Source: Opitutus sp. GAS368 (GTDB lineage Bacteria > Verrucomicrobiota > Verrucomicrobiia > Opitutales > Opitutaceae). Taken from it: a stretch of 64,000 bases of DNA. The DNA lies in the NCBI GenBank assembly GCA_945903465.1, contig CAMDOF010000002.1, positions 1 to 64,000 of the forward strand. The letters run 5' to 3'. This document shows, piece after piece, positions 8,640-18,293 of the stretch. The position numbers were made by a program, and so were the translations under genes. How positions within the stretch are numbered: position 1 is the stretch's first letter; every line of letters starts with the position of its first letter. The notes beneath the pieces are model-generated. The model saw only the letters and a list, made by a program, of their open reading frames with translations. It was not told where the DNA came from and ran no database searches.

Positions 8640-9302
8640 GCACCGGCGTGTAGCCGGAGCGCTGCTGCCAGTCGGCGGGCAGCCGGGCGAGGACCCGCGG
8701 CCAGCACGTGGCTCGCCAGATTGGGCACCTGTACGTGCGCCGGGATGAGCCGGCGGCTGTTCTTGACCACCAGATGGAGGTTTTCGCGCCGCTGCCCGGC
8801 CGACCAGCCGATCCACCGGTCACGCCCGGCGACCGCCCACGCCGCCGCACTAAAAGCCGGGGCCGCCACCGGACCTTTTCCACTGCGCACCAAATACCGC
8901 AGTTGCGCGCCCCATAACGGACCGGCACCGAGATAATGGAACTGGTCGAGCAGTTCGTTCCATTCGCGCGACAACGCCGAAGATCCCGCGGGCAACAGGA
9001 CAATCTCCAGCGGACCGAGCGACTCCAGCGCCCCCGCGATGGGCGGCCATGGGGCCGGCGGACCGGCGCGAACCTGACGCGCCCGGTGGCGGTCCGCGCC
9101 GAGGCGGCCGCAAGTGCCCACGGCGCGTCAGCTCGGCCAGCGCCTTGCGGGCCCCCATCGTCGCCGGCTGAGCGGAGGGGGACATCCAGCTCAGGCGCGC
9201 ACACAGCTCGCGCGCCAACGCTCGCCGCGAACAATCCGGGGCCCGCGGCTGGAGTTCCTTCAGCAGTTCGTCCGAGGTTTCACGACCGGCCAGGGGCATG
9301 CC
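8640..9302 (-). pseudogene. Degraded DUF4338 (DruA-like) gene, split over three frames
   Basis: Three overlapping frames on the minus strand carry consecutive parts of one DUF4338 protein. The N-terminal part (9299 to about 9120) reads SRRALARELCARLSW and MGARKALAELTRRGHLRPP. The middle (about 9000-8700) reads REWNELLDQFHYLGAGPLWG, QLRYLVRSG, RDRWIGWSAGQRRENLHLVV and VPNLASHVLA. The C-terminal part (about 8700-8645) reads RVLARLPADWQQRSGYTPV. A one-base shift at about 8697-8701 joins the second and third, and another shift lies near 9110-9120. The protein stops short of the conserved end after GYTPV. DUF4338 is the domain of Druantia DruA and also occurs as a solitary, multicopy, transposase-like gene. 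No other Druantia gene is present, so a dead mobile gene is likelier than a defence system. Confidence 0.75.
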
Positions 9303-9473
9303 GCTGACCCTGACCGGAGCAGCTCACGGTGTTCAGCAAAAAAGACAGGGAAGACGATCAGGTGGGAGTGCCCCGACCGTGCGAGCAGGGGGAGGCAACT
9401 GGTTGGTTCCGAACCTGGGGGGAGACACCTTAAATCGTGAGGGTGAAGCTCGGTGAGACGCGCGCCGAGACGC

Positions 9474-9503
9474 AAAAAAGCCGCCCAGATTGCTCTGGGC
9501 GGC
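9474..9503 (-). terminator. Rho-independent terminator of rpsA
   Basis: On the minus strand, a perfect 10-bp stem (GCCGCCCAGA/TCTGGGCGGC) with a 4-base loop at 9503-9480 is followed by six T residues at 9479-9474. It starts 32 bases past the rpsA stop codon. This is a textbook intrinsic terminator. Confidence 0.93.
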
Positions 9504-9534
9504 AGCTCCGTTAAAAGCTGAAAACGGTTGAGGC

Positions 9535-11205
9535 TTAGTCCTTTTTCGCGGCCTCGTCGAGAATATCGCCAAGGTTCATCATATCGTTGCCAGCGCTCCG
9601 ATTGAGCTGCTCGTAAGCCGAGGTTTCGGCAGCGAGTTGCGATTCCGAGTAATTGGCTGCCTTGATCGACAAACCAAGGCGACGTTCCTCGCGATCGATC
9701 TTGATGACCCGCGCGTCGACCTCTTGGCCCGGCTTGAGCACATCCTTCACCTTGTCGATGCGCTCTTCGCTAATTTGCGAAATGTGCACGAGCCCATCGA
9801 TGCCATCCTTCAGCTCTACGAAAGCGCCGAACGAAGTAATCTTGGTGACGCTGCCCTTGACGACATCGCCGATCTTGAAGAAAGCGTCGATATCCGACCA
9901 CGGATCGGTGGCGAGTTGCTTCATGCCAAGACTGATGCGTTGTTGGTTAGAATCGACATCGAGCACGATTGCATCGACTTCGTCGCCCTTTTTAAGAACT
10001 TCGGACGGATGGTTGACCTTGCGGGTCCAACTCATGTCGGAGACATGCACCATACCGTCGATGCCCTCCTCCAGTTCGATGAAGGCCCCGTACGTGGTCA
10101 TATTGCGAACCTTGCCGCGGACGCGCGCGCCCATCGGATAGTTATGGCGAACCATGTCCCACGGGTTCGGCTCAAGTTGACGGAGACCGAGGGAAATCTT
10201 CTGGTCCTCCTTCTGGATACCGAGGACCACGGCATCGAGCTCCTGACCGACGCGCAGCAACTCGGACGGCTTGGTGATGCGCTTGGTCCAAGACATTTCG
10301 GTGATGTGCACGAGTCCCTCGACGCCGGGTTCGATTTCAACGAAAGCGCCGTAAGGCACCAAGTTGACAACTTTTCCGTGAACTTTCGCCCCGACTGGGA
10401 ACTTGCGGTCGATTTCGTCCCACGGATTTTTCGTGGTTTGTTTGAGGCCGAGGGAAACGCGCTCTTTATCACGATTGACCTCGATGATCATGACTTGAAC
10501 CTCTTCACCCTGCTTAAGCATTTCGCTTGGGTGAGAGATACGCCCCCACGACATATCGGTTATATGAAGTAAGCCGTCCATACCATCGAGATCGATGAAC
10601 GCACCGAAATCGGTGATGTTCTTGACGACGCCCTTGCGGATCTGACCGGGCTGGATGGAGTCGAGGAGATTGCGGCGTTTTTCGGTGCGCTGCTGCTCGA
10701 TGAGTTCGCGGCGGGAGAGAACAATATTCTTTCGCTCGAGATTGATTTTGAGAACCTTGAAGTCGTAGGTCTGGCCCACGTATTGGTCGAGGTTCTTGGG
10801 GGGTTGAATGTCGATATGCGATGCCGGCATGAAGGCATCGACGCCGATCGAGATGATGAGACCGCCCTTGACCTTGGCCTTGACGCGACCAGCGGCGATC
10901 GAGCCCTCGGGGAACTTGGTGAGGATGTTATCCCAGTTTTTCTTTTGCTCGGCTTTATCGAACGAGAGCACCGGGGCGCCGCTCTTGTCCTCGAGTTTTT
11001 CAACCATCACTTCGATGGTGGAGCCGATTTGCAGTTCACCGATATCGATGAACTCATTGGCAGGGATGACGCCTTCGGATTTACCGCCGATGTCGACGAC
11101 AACTTCGTTCTGGCGAATTTCGGTAATGGTGCCCGGGACGATGGCGCCTTCCTTCAATTTATCGAAGGATGACTGCGCGAGCAGATCTTGCATGACTGAA
11201 CTCAT
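9535..11205 (-). CDS. rpsA: 30S ribosomal protein S1
   Basis: S1 binds mRNA on the 30S subunit and helps initiation on structured or weak-Shine-Dalgarno messages, which fits this genome. The 556-residue product contains six S1 RNA-binding repeats, visible as recurring blocks such as GAIVPGTITEIRQNEVVVDI, VVKNITDFGAFIDLDGMDGL, VVNLVPYGAFVEIEPGVEGL and VTKITSFGAFVELKDGIDGL. Repeats three to six are the most alike (GLVHI.EMSW pattern). The start is uncertain: ATG at 11205 (MSSVMQDLL) or at 11193 (MQDLLAQ); neither has a good ribosome binding site. A strong terminator follows. The usual upstream partner cmk is absent. The gene appears intact and monocistronic. Confidence 0.95.
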   Translation of the reverse strand: MSSVMQDLLAQSSFDKLKEGAIVPGTITEIRQNEVVVDIGGKSEGVIPANEFIDIGELQIGSTIEVMVEKLEDKSGAPVLSFDKAEQKKNWDNILTKFPEGSIAAGRVKAKVKGGLIISIGVDAFMPASHIDIQPPKNLDQYVGQTYDFKVLKINLERKNIVLSRRELIEQQRTEKRRNLLDSIQPGQIRKGVVKNITDFGAFIDLDGMDGLLHITDMSWGRISHPSEMLKQGEEVQVMIIEVNRDKERVSLGLKQTTKNPWDEIDRKFPVGAKVHGKVVNLVPYGAFVEIEPGVEGLVHITEMSWTKRITKPSELLRVGQELDAVVLGIQKEDQKISLGLRQLEPNPWDMVRHNYPMGARVRGKVRNMTTYGAFIELEEGIDGMVHVSDMSWTRKVNHPSEVLKKGDEVDAIVLDVDSNQQRISLGMKQLATDPWSDIDAFFKIGDVVKGSVTKITSFGAFVELKDGIDGLVHISQISEERIDKVKDVLKPGQEVDARVIKIDREERRLGLSIKAANYSESQLAAETSAYEQLNRSAGNDMMNLGDILDEAAKKD

Positions 11206-11587
11206 AGTGCGAATACGCCGGCCGAACGCCTGTTCCAAAAGCGCTCTTCCGACGGGTCGACCGCGCCTTATGAGCGCGGCCGGATTGGTTAATGGTTATG
11301 CTGACGAGACAAGTTGGCGGGAACCCGCGGCGTAACGCCAACTTGAAAAACTGACGACCGCGAGTGGGCAGAGTCCGCGGCCCAGCGGCGCGCGGCAAGC
11401 CCGAACTTGAGAAAATCGCCGACAGAGCTAGCGACCTCCTGATCCAGATCAACGGAAACTACTGATGACCGGACTACGTGGGTTAGGAAAATCGCGACTT
11501 CCGAGCGGTCGACGTTTGACCCGAGGAAGCCACCGACCGAAAAGTCCCGATCGATTCCAGATGAGGGCGGAGCGCTTGCACGGGCGG
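11206..11587. other. Gene-free stretch upstream of rpsA
   Basis: About 380 bases between the lipoprotein gene stop and the rpsA start hold no open frame of coding character. The rpsA promoter and leader should lie here on the minus strand. I see no convincing -35/-10 pair or S1 autoregulatory structure. Confidence 0.5.
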
Positions 11588-12070
11588 TTAACGCGGGCTT
11601 GGGCTCGGGCTCGAAACACCGAGCAGCCCACTGACCCTTTCAAAGAAAACCTCATATTGCGGAGTATCGGTCAGGGGTGACTCGGTCGCTTGGCCGGCGC
11701 GGTTTGAGGAGTCCGCCTCCAAAATTTCCGTAAGGCGAATCGCCACTTCCGTGCCCCCGGAAAGCGGATGGCGCAAGCGCACCTTCATCGCCAACTGGCG
11801 GGCGGTGCCGAGGCGCTCTCCCGCGCCGACCCCGCTGATTGCGTCAAATTCGCCCTGCGCCGGACCACCCCGTTGGAACGTGTAACCCATTTGGATGGCG
11901 GCGGCGCGGACGGCATCGTAAGTCGGCCTTAACTCGGAAGAGAACGTTTTCACCTTCGGAGCCGAGCGAGCCGCCAAACGCTCGCGCACGCCGCTGGCGG
12001 TGTCGGAAATTGACTCGCAGCCAGAAAAAGCCAAAGCGAACACAGCAACGATGAGCACACGAAAGTTCAT
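11588..12070 (-). CDS. Small lipoprotein of unknown function
   Basis: The 160-residue protein starts MNFRVLIVAVFALAFSGC, a lipoprotein signal with the lipobox FSGC and the acylated cysteine at residue 18. The mature part is mixed alpha/beta: ELRPTYDAVRAAAIQMGYTF, a central segment with GEFDAISGV, RQLAMKVRLRHPLSGGTEVAIRLTEI, and PQYEVFFERVSGLL. This looks like a small domain with amphipathic strands, similar in style to uncharacterised outer-membrane-associated lipoproteins of Verrucomicrobia, but I cannot assign a named family. The start at 12070 is set by the signal peptide; the frame is open further upstream without coding features. LspA, encoded at 19.3 kb, would process it. Confidence 0.75.
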   Translation of the reverse strand: MNFRVLIVAVFALAFSGCESISDTASGVRERLAARSAPKVKTFSSELRPTYDAVRAAAIQMGYTFQRGGPAQGEFDAISGVGAGERLGTARQLAMKVRLRHPLSGGTEVAIRLTEILEADSSNRAGQATESPLTDTPQYEVFFERVSGLLGVSSPSPSPR

Positions 12071-12317
12071 AGAAGGGCGATGCGGTGAAGTCCCGCCACC
12101 GGCAAGTTCCAAGTGAGCAAACTCCCCGCGATGCTCCGTTGGACGAGCGAGGCAAGAGCCGCGGCGGGCGCGGCGGGCAAGCCGACTTCGAGAAAGCATC
12201 GGGTCATGCGTTGCAGGACCATCCCCACCCGCCGCTGCCGACGCGCGGACCGGACGACGCCTCAGCCGGTAGGACCGGCGAGTTCACCGAGGGAGACCGA
12301 GCCGATCCCAAACGAAT

Positions 12318-13388
12318 TTAAGCTGGTTGCTGCTGAGAGATGCAGTGCAACGTACCGAGTCCCCAAATTAAATGGTAACAATCAATGGGGACGACCTCGC
12401 GATGAGGAAAGCAGCCACCGATGATTTCGCAGGCGGCAGCATCGCGTTTTTTCTGGCGGAAAGTAGGGACGAGAACCGCACCGTTGATCACAAGAAAGTT
12501 GGCATAACTAGCCGGCACGCGCTGGCCTTGGAATGCCATTGGCCTCGGCATGGGCAGGGGCACGATCGTGAATTTCTTACCGGTCGGAGTCCGGAAGCTC
12601 TGTAACCGCGCCCTCACCTCCTCCAGAACACGATGGTTCGGGTCCCGCTGGTTGGATTCGACTGCGGTGATGAACCCATCGTCCCGGTAAAAACGAGTGA
12701 TATCGTCGATGTGTCCATCAGTGTCGTCCCCGAAAATACCATCGCCGACCCAGAGAACGGCCTGAACGCCGAGAAAATCGCGGAGATTTTTCTCGATGGT
12801 GGCTTTTGAAAGCAGTGGGTTACGGTTTTTATTTAGGAGACACTGCTCGCTGGTAAGCAGAAGTCCTCGGCCGTTTACATCGATCGACCCGCCTTCGAGA
12901 ATCATATCGTTTTCAAAGCGGCGAAGCGCGAGTTTCTCCCCGATACTCGGAGGAATCGCATTATCTAAATTGTAGGGTGGGTATTTGTCGCCCCAAGCGT
13001 TGTAACGCCAATCAGTGAGGGCGACTTCGCCAGTGCGATCATTTTTTACAAAGATGGGTCCATGATCGCGACACCAAGCATCGTTGGTGGGATGATCAAA
13101 AAAGTCGACCTGCGCCATATTCGCACCCGCCGCCGCGCACAGTTTCTTGGCGCGCGGCTGCAAACGGGCAGCGGCGTTGATGCGGACCCGCTCGAAACGG
13201 CTGATGACCGCCACGATCTGCGCAAACGCAGAGGGCACGGGGCGAAACTGACCGGGCCAGGAGGAGCGTTTATGTGGCCAAGAGAGCCAGACAGCGACCT
13301 GAGGTTCCCATTCGGCCGGCATCCGAAAGCCCTGTTGGGCCGGAGAGCGCGATGAGGTTTTTTTTAACACGCGATGATCAGCGCTCAC
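12318..13388 (-). CDS. aguA: Agmatine deiminase
   Basis: It hydrolyses agmatine to N-carbamoylputrescine and ammonia, the first step of the deiminase route to putrescine. The 356-residue sequence shows the family blocks: GFRMPAEWEPQVAVWLSWPH near the start, NDAWCRDHGPIFV, LEGGSIDVNGRG, WVGDGIFGDDTDGHIDD with its catalytic acidic and histidine residues, and the catalytic cysteine in GLGTLHC close to the C-terminus. The start is taken as the GTG at 13388, directly after the aguB stop; the ATG at 13322 would remove residues that family members usually have. It is coupled with aguB in the same operon, so both polyamine steps are made together. No arginine decarboxylase is in the window. Confidence 0.92.
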   Translation of the reverse strand: MSADHRVLKKTSSRSPAQQGFRMPAEWEPQVAVWLSWPHKRSSWPGQFRPVPSAFAQIVAVISRFERVRINAAARLQPRAKKLCAAAGANMAQVDFFDHPTNDAWCRDHGPIFVKNDRTGEVALTDWRYNAWGDKYPPYNLDNAIPPSIGEKLALRRFENDMILEGGSIDVNGRGLLLTSEQCLLNKNRNPLLSKATIEKNLRDFLGVQAVLWVGDGIFGDDTDGHIDDITRFYRDDGFITAVESNQRDPNHRVLEEVRARLQSFRTPTGKKFTIVPLPMPRPMAFQGQRVPASYANFLVINGAVLVPTFRQKKRDAAACEIIGGCFPHREVVPIDCYHLIWGLGTLHCISQQQPA

Positions 13389-13389
13389 C

Positions 13390-14268
13390 TTAATCAATAA
13401 AGCGTTTAGTGAGGTCGCCGTACGCATCGATCCGGCGGTCGCGCAGGAAAGGCCAGTGGGTACGAGTGACATCCACTTTCCCCAAATCGATCGGCACAAG
13501 CATGAGCTCTTCTTGATCGACGCTGCCCTTGGCCAAGATTTGACCGCTGGTTCCGGCGACAAAACTTTGGCCCCAAAACTGAATACCATCGCCCCCTTCC
13601 GGAGTTTCGGTGCCGATGCGGTTCACGGCGGCGACATAACAACCATTGGCGACCGCGTGGCTCCGCTGAATGGTTTCCCAGGCACCGTGCTGATTGACGC
13701 CATACTCGGCTTTTTCCTTGGGGTGCCAGCCGATCGCGGTCGGGTAAAATAGAATTTCCGCGCCCTGCATCGCCGTGAGGCGGGCCCCTTCAGGGTACCA
13801 CTGATCCCAGCAAATCAAGACGCCAATCTTGCCGAAGCGGGTGTCCCACGCCTTGAAGCCGAGGTCCCCGGGCGTAAAATAAAACTTCTCATAGTAAAGC
13901 GGATCATCGGGGATGTGCATCTTCCGGTAAACGCCGAGCATCGTACCGTCGGCATCAATGACGACCGCAGTGTTATGATAGAGACCGGAAGCGCGTTTCT
14001 CAAAAAGCGAAGCGATGATCACGCAGCCATATTTTTTCGCAATTTTTTGAAAGGCCCGAGTGGTGGCCCCGGGAATCGGCTCAGCGAGTTTGAAGTAATC
14101 GTGATTCTCGGACTGGCAGAAATATTGGGAGCGAAAAAGCTCCTGCGTGCAGATAATTTGCGCGCCCTGCCGAGCGGCGCGTGCCGTGAGCGCGAGGGTT
14201 TTCTTGAGATTAGCCGCGGGATCTTGGCTACACGCATGCTGAAGAAGACCGAGGGTGACCGTTGACAT
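13390..14268 (-). CDS. aguB: N-carbamoylputrescine amidase
   Basis: This nitrilase-superfamily amidase converts N-carbamoylputrescine to putrescine, CO2 and ammonia, completing the pathway begun by AguA. The 292-residue protein carries the Glu-Lys-Cys triad: E43 in CTQELFRSQYF, K116 in VYRKMHIPDDPLYYEKFYF, and C153 in LICWDQWYPEGAR. The YFTPGD and MHIPDDP segments are typical of the AguB subgroup within the nitrilases. It precedes aguA with only one base between stop and start, an arrangement that suggests translational coupling. The product is cytoplasmic. It appears intact, with the start MSTVTLGLLQHA placed at the usual position. Confidence 0.94.
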   Translation of the reverse strand: MSTVTLGLLQHACSQDPAANLKKTLALTARAARQGAQIICTQELFRSQYFCQSENHDYFKLAEPIPGATTRAFQKIAKKYGCVIIASLFEKRASGLYHNTAVVIDADGTMLGVYRKMHIPDDPLYYEKFYFTPGDLGFKAWDTRFGKIGVLICWDQWYPEGARLTAMQGAEILFYPTAIGWHPKEKAEYGVNQHGAWETIQRSHAVANGCYVAAVNRIGTETPEGGDGIQFWGQSFVAGTSGQILAKGSVDQEELMLVPIDLGKVDVTRTHWPFLRDRRIDAYGDLTKRFID

Positions 14269-14346
14269 AAAACAGGGGAGAAATTTTCGGTTTTTTTGCG
14301 GATTTAAGCGACGGCCCGCGGAGCGAAGTCCGCCGCCAGCTACCGT

Positions 14347-15231
14347 TCAATAAACCACCTTATTGAGCGGGTACTCCACGATCCCCTCAACGCCGAGGGC
14401 CTTGAGTTGAGGGATGATTTCCCTCACGACACTTTCATCGATGATCGTCTCCAGCGCGACCCAGTCGGGGGAGCTGAGCGGGGAGATCGTGGGATTGCGC
14501 AAGGCCGGGAGCGCCGACACGACCGCGTCGAGGACTTTTTTGGGCAAATTCATTTTCAGGCCCACCTTCGATTCCGCTTCGAGCGCACCGCGGAGCAGCA
14601 AGGCGATCGTCTCGATTTTCCGGCGTTTCGCGGGGTTCGCCCAGCTCTGGCGGTTGGCGATCAGCTTGGTATTGGTCTCAAGCAGAGTATCGACAATGCG
14701 CAGGTTGTTCGCTCGGAGAGAGGAACCCGTCTCCGTGATATCGACGATAGCGTCGACGAGATCGGGAACCTTCACCTCGGTCGCTCCCCAGGAAAACTCC
14801 AATTCGACCTTAACGCCCAACCGATCAAAGTAACGCTTGGTCGTATTGATCAACTCGGTCGCGACACGCTTACCCGCGAGGTCAGCCGCCGTCTGCACTG
14901 GGGAAGCATTCGGGACGCACAACACCCAGCGCGATTTGCGGGTCGAGGCGCGGCTGTAAATGAGGTCGCATACTTCGACGACGTCGGAGCCGTTTTCCTG
15001 CACCCAATCGTAACCCGTCAGGCCGCAGTCAAAGAATCCGTGTTCGACATAACGACTGACCTCCTGGGCGCGGATGAACCGCCCGTCGAGTTCGGCATCG
15101 TCGATCGTCGGACGGTAACTGCGCGAACTCGTCGTGATTTTCCAGCCCGCTTTCGCGAACAGATTTTTCGTGGATTCCTCTAGACTGCCTTTGGGCAATC
15201 CGAGCATGAGCAATGGTCTTTTTTCGGACAC
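14347..15231 (-). CDS. hisG: ATP phosphoribosyltransferase, long form
   Basis: HisG condenses ATP with PRPP in the first, feedback-controlled step of histidine synthesis. The product of about 294 residues has the N-terminal LGLPKGSLEE, ELDGRFIRAQEVSRYVEHG, CGLTGYDWVQENGSDV, the PRPP-binding VDAIVDITETGSSLRANNL, and a C-terminal regulatory domain (about the last 75 residues, NLPKKVLDAVVSALPALRNP to IVEYPLNKVVY). The presence of that domain marks the long form, which does not need HisZ. Start codons are ambiguous: GTG at 15231 or 15246, or ATG at 15207; I prefer 15231. No other his gene is nearby, so the pathway is scattered. It is divergent from ileS. Confidence 0.92.
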   Translation of the reverse strand: MSEKRPLLMLGLPKGSLEESTKNLFAKAGWKITTSSRSYRPTIDDAELDGRFIRAQEVSRYVEHGFFDCGLTGYDWVQENGSDVVEVCDLIYSRASTRKSRWVLCVPNASPVQTAADLAGKRVATELINTTKRYFDRLGVKVELEFSWGATEVKVPDLVDAIVDITETGSSLRANNLRIVDTLLETNTKLIANRQSWANPAKRRKIETIALLLRGALEAESKVGLKMNLPKKVLDAVVSALPALRNPTISPLSSPDWVALETIIDESVVREIIPQLKALGVEGIVEYPLNKVVY

Positions 15232-15416
15232 AGGCCGAAAGCACACGCCGAGGCAAAAGCACTCAAGACAAATTCCTGCCTTCCGCGTTCACTACGATAA
15301 AATAAGCTCGAACGCCGCCCGCGGGAACAGCTCGCACAATGAGGCCGCGGTAATTCTTCTTTCGGAACCCTTGACTCTCCTTTTGATAGCCGTAGCCTCC
15401 CGCCCCTCTAAACGGC

Positions 15417-18269
15417 ATGGCTCAAGAATTGAAAGAAACGCTCCAGCTTCCCAAAACCGATTTCTCGATGCGGGCTGGGCTCGCGCAACGTGAGCCGGGC
15501 CGAGTGATTCACTGGGAAAAAATCCAGCTCTATCGTGCAATTCAAACCCGTCGCGCCGGCGCGCCCGCCTTTGTGCTTCACGACGGTCCGCCCTTCACCA
15601 ACGGCGATGTCCACATCGGCACCGCGTTAAACAAGGTTCTGAAGGACACGGTGAACCGCTTCAAATCGATGCGCGGGTTTCGCACACCCTACGTGCCCGG
15701 GTGGGATTGCCACGGGCTCCCCATCGAGCAAAAGGTCTCGCGCGAAGTCCAAGAGCAGCAGCTCACGCTCACGACGTCCGAACTGAGAGCACGCTGCGAT
15801 GCGTTTTCCGAGGGGTGGATTCAAAAACAGACCGCACAATTTAAGCGACTTGGCGTACTGGCCGACTGGTCCAGTGAATACAAAACGAAGGCGCCCGCCT
15901 TTGAAGCCGACATTATTCGGACATTTGCCGCCTTCATCGAGCAAGACCTGGTTTATCGCAGCAAAAAACCGGTCTACTGGAGCATTCCCTTCGAAACCGC
16001 GCTGGCCGAGGCGGAGATCGAGTACAAAGACCACATCTCACCTTCAATCTGGGTAAAGTTCGCGGTGCCGGCCGAGCTTGGCAAGGCCCGCGGGTTGCCC
16101 AGCGAAAAACCTCTTAGCGTGGTCATCTGGACGACCACTCCGTGGACGATTCCAGCCAACCTCGCCATCGCGGTCCACCCGGAGACCAACTATGTTGTCG
16201 CTGACCTTGGCGCCGAGCGGATCATTGTGGCCGAGGCGCTGCTGGGCGCCGTGCTCAAAGCGGCCAAAGGGGAAGGCGCTCACAGCATAACAACGACCGT
16301 AAAGGGGGCGCAGCTTGAACATCTCGCGACGCGCCACCCTTTCATCGATCGAGCTTCTCCCGTGGTGCTCGCTGACTACGTCACGACAGAAAGCGGCACC
16401 GGTTGCGTTCACACCGCACCGGGCCACGGCGCGGATGACTATCTGACCGGTCTCAAATACAAACTGGAGATTTACTGCCCGGTGGGCGACGACGGTCGCT
16501 ATCTCAATGATGGGCGGGTACCGCTTGATATGGTCGGGTTAACCACCCTGGAGTCGGTCGAAGATCTCGCGGCGAAGAAAACCTCCGCGGCGAATATCGC
16601 TGTCTTGCGAAAACTGGATGCCGCGGGCGCCCTCTTCGCGAAAGAGCGTTTCACCCACAGCTATCCCCATTGTTGGCGCTCAAAAACGCCCATTATTTTT
16701 CGGGCAGTTGATCAGTGGTTTGTATCCTTGGACAAGGCGGGGCATCGGGCGATTGCGCTGAGTGAGATTGAAAAAATCTCCGTCCAGAAAGGCTGGGTCC
16801 CGGCGTGGGGCGAGGCCCGTATCAGGGGAGCGGTCGAGTCTCGACCTGACTGGTGCATCAGCCGCCAGCGCGCGTGGGGCGTCCCGATTCCCGCGTTCTA
16901 CGATGCCAACAAGAAAGCTTACCTGGATGCGGGCGTGGCGCGGGCGATCGCCGACCAGTTCGCCAAGCACGGCACTAATTTTTGGTACGACCGCACGCCA
17001 GCGGATATCCTCGAAGGAGTGGTGCTGCCCGCGGGTTGGCCGGCCGCCAGTGCGCTGACGTGCGGCCGCGACACCTTGGATGTCTGGATCGATTCAGGTT
17101 CAACGCACGCGGCCGTGTTGCGCCGTGGCCAAGGCAACACCCAGTGGCCCGCCGATCTTTACCTGGAAGGTAGCGATCAGCACCGCGGCTGGTTTCAATC
17201 ATCACTGTGGACGAGCGTGATTGCCTGCCAAGCGGCGCCCTACAAAGCGGTGCTCACCCACGGATTTATCGTGGATAAGAACCGCCAGAAAATCTCCAAG
17301 AGCTCCACTTACCAGAAGCCGCAAACGGCCGATGCCTACGTCGCGCAACACGGGGCCGACGTCATCCGCCTGTGGATTGCTTCTCAAGATTTCCGCGACG
17401 ACATTCCCGTCGACGAGGAGATCCTCAAGCACGTCGGCGACTCGTATCGACTCTTCCGCAACACGTTTAGGTACCAGCTATCGAACTTATTCGACTTTGA
17501 CGCAGACAAGGATGGTGTGCCGATCGCTCAGCTGGATACGCTTGACCGCTGGGCACTCCACCAGACGGCCGTGCTTATTCGCGAGTGCACGGCAGCCTAC
17601 GATGCCTACGAGTTCCATCGGGTATACCAACTCTGCAATCAGTTTTGCGCAGTGACGCTTTCCGCGACTTATCACGATGTACTCAAGGATCGGCTTTATA
17701 CCCTGAGCACCCGATCCCCGCTCCGACGTTCATCCCAGACCGCGATTCACCTGATCTTCGACGCGCTGGTCCGCCTGCTCGCGCCAGTGCTGACGTTTAC
17801 GTGCGACGAAGCTTGGTCCTATGCCACCAGCCGAGCCGAGTATTCGGAGGATTCCGTGCACCTCCAAGATTGGCCGATCGCGCCGGCGACATGGACCGAC
17901 GCTGCCGTCGAAGCAGACCTAGTTGCATTGCTCCGCCTCCGCGGCCAAGTCAACGAGGCGATCGAACCGCTGCGGGCAGCTGGTAAACTAGGTAAATCGC
18001 TCGACGCGGCCATCACGTTGCAGATTCCAGCCACGGATGCCGCCGCACGTAGTATGGTGGCTCGCCACCAGCGCTTGCTGCCCGAGCTCTTCATCGTTTC
18101 TCACGTGACAGTTACCTCGGGTGAAAGCGCCGATTTACGCGTGTTCGTCCAACCTTGCACCGAGCTTAACCTCACCCGATGCCCACGGTGCTGGCGATCA
18201 GTGCCCACGCTAATTACGAGCACGCACGGCGAGGTCTGTCCTCGCTGCGCCGAAGCGCTCAATCTTTAG
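15417..18269 (+). CDS. ileS: Isoleucyl-tRNA synthetase
   Basis: It charges tRNA-Ile with isoleucine in the cytoplasm. The 950-residue class I synthetase has the HIGH-type motif HIGT at residues 66-69 within FTNGDVHIGTALNK, the KMSKS-type motif KISKS at 625-629, the editing domain between them (about 190-410, with TTTPWTIPANLAI and GTGCVHTAPGHGADD), an anticodon-binding domain, and a C-terminal zinc ribbon CPRCWRS...CPRCAEAL. Length is standard for the bacterial type. The upstream region has TTGACT at 15371-15376, but a weak -10 candidate 16 bases on. It is followed by a DksA-like gene and lspA in the same direction; ileS-lspA adjacency is common in bacteria. Confidence 0.97.
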   Translation: MAQELKETLQLPKTDFSMRAGLAQREPGRVIHWEKIQLYRAIQTRRAGAPAFVLHDGPPFTNGDVHIGTALNKVLKDTVNRFKSMRGFRTPYVPGWDCHGLPIEQKVSREVQEQQLTLTTSELRARCDAFSEGWIQKQTAQFKRLGVLADWSSEYKTKAPAFEADIIRTFAAFIEQDLVYRSKKPVYWSIPFETALAEAEIEYKDHISPSIWVKFAVPAELGKARGLPSEKPLSVVIWTTTPWTIPANLAIAVHPETNYVVADLGAERIIVAEALLGAVLKAAKGEGAHSITTTVKGAQLEHLATRHPFIDRASPVVLADYVTTESGTGCVHTAPGHGADDYLTGLKYKLEIYCPVGDDGRYLNDGRVPLDMVGLTTLESVEDLAAKKTSAANIAVLRKLDAAGALFAKERFTHSYPHCWRSKTPIIFRAVDQWFVSLDKAGHRAIALSEIEKISVQKGWVPAWGEARIRGAVESRPDWCISRQRAWGVPIPAFYDANKKAYLDAGVARAIADQFAKHGTNFWYDRTPADILEGVVLPAGWPAASALTCGRDTLDVWIDSGSTHAAVLRRGQGNTQWPADLYLEGSDQHRGWFQSSLWTSVIACQAAPYKAVLTHGFIVDKNRQKISKSSTYQKPQTADAYVAQHGADVIRLWIASQDFRDDIPVDEEILKHVGDSYRLFRNTFRYQLSNLFDFDADKDGVPIAQLDTLDRWALHQTAVLIRECTAAYDAYEFHRVYQLCNQFCAVTLSATYHDVLKDRLYTLSTRSPLRRSSQTAIHLIFDALVRLLAPVLTFTCDEAWSYATSRAEYSEDSVHLQDWPIAPATWTDAAVEADLVALLRLRGQVNEAIEPLRAAGKLGKSLDAAITLQIPATDAAARSMVARHQRLLPELFIVSHVTVTSGESADLRVFVQPCTELNLTRCPRCWRSVPTLITSTHGEVCPRCAEALNL

Positions 18270-18293
18270 TCCCATAACCATCCCAACACCCCT

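Noticed and set aside
8600-9302. Active Druantia defence system
   Set aside because: Only a broken DruA-like gene is present; druB, druC, druD and druE are missing.
9637-10572. 311-codon plus-strand frame opposite rpsA
   Set aside because: It is an antisense shadow of the S1 repeats, and S1 itself is beyond doubt.
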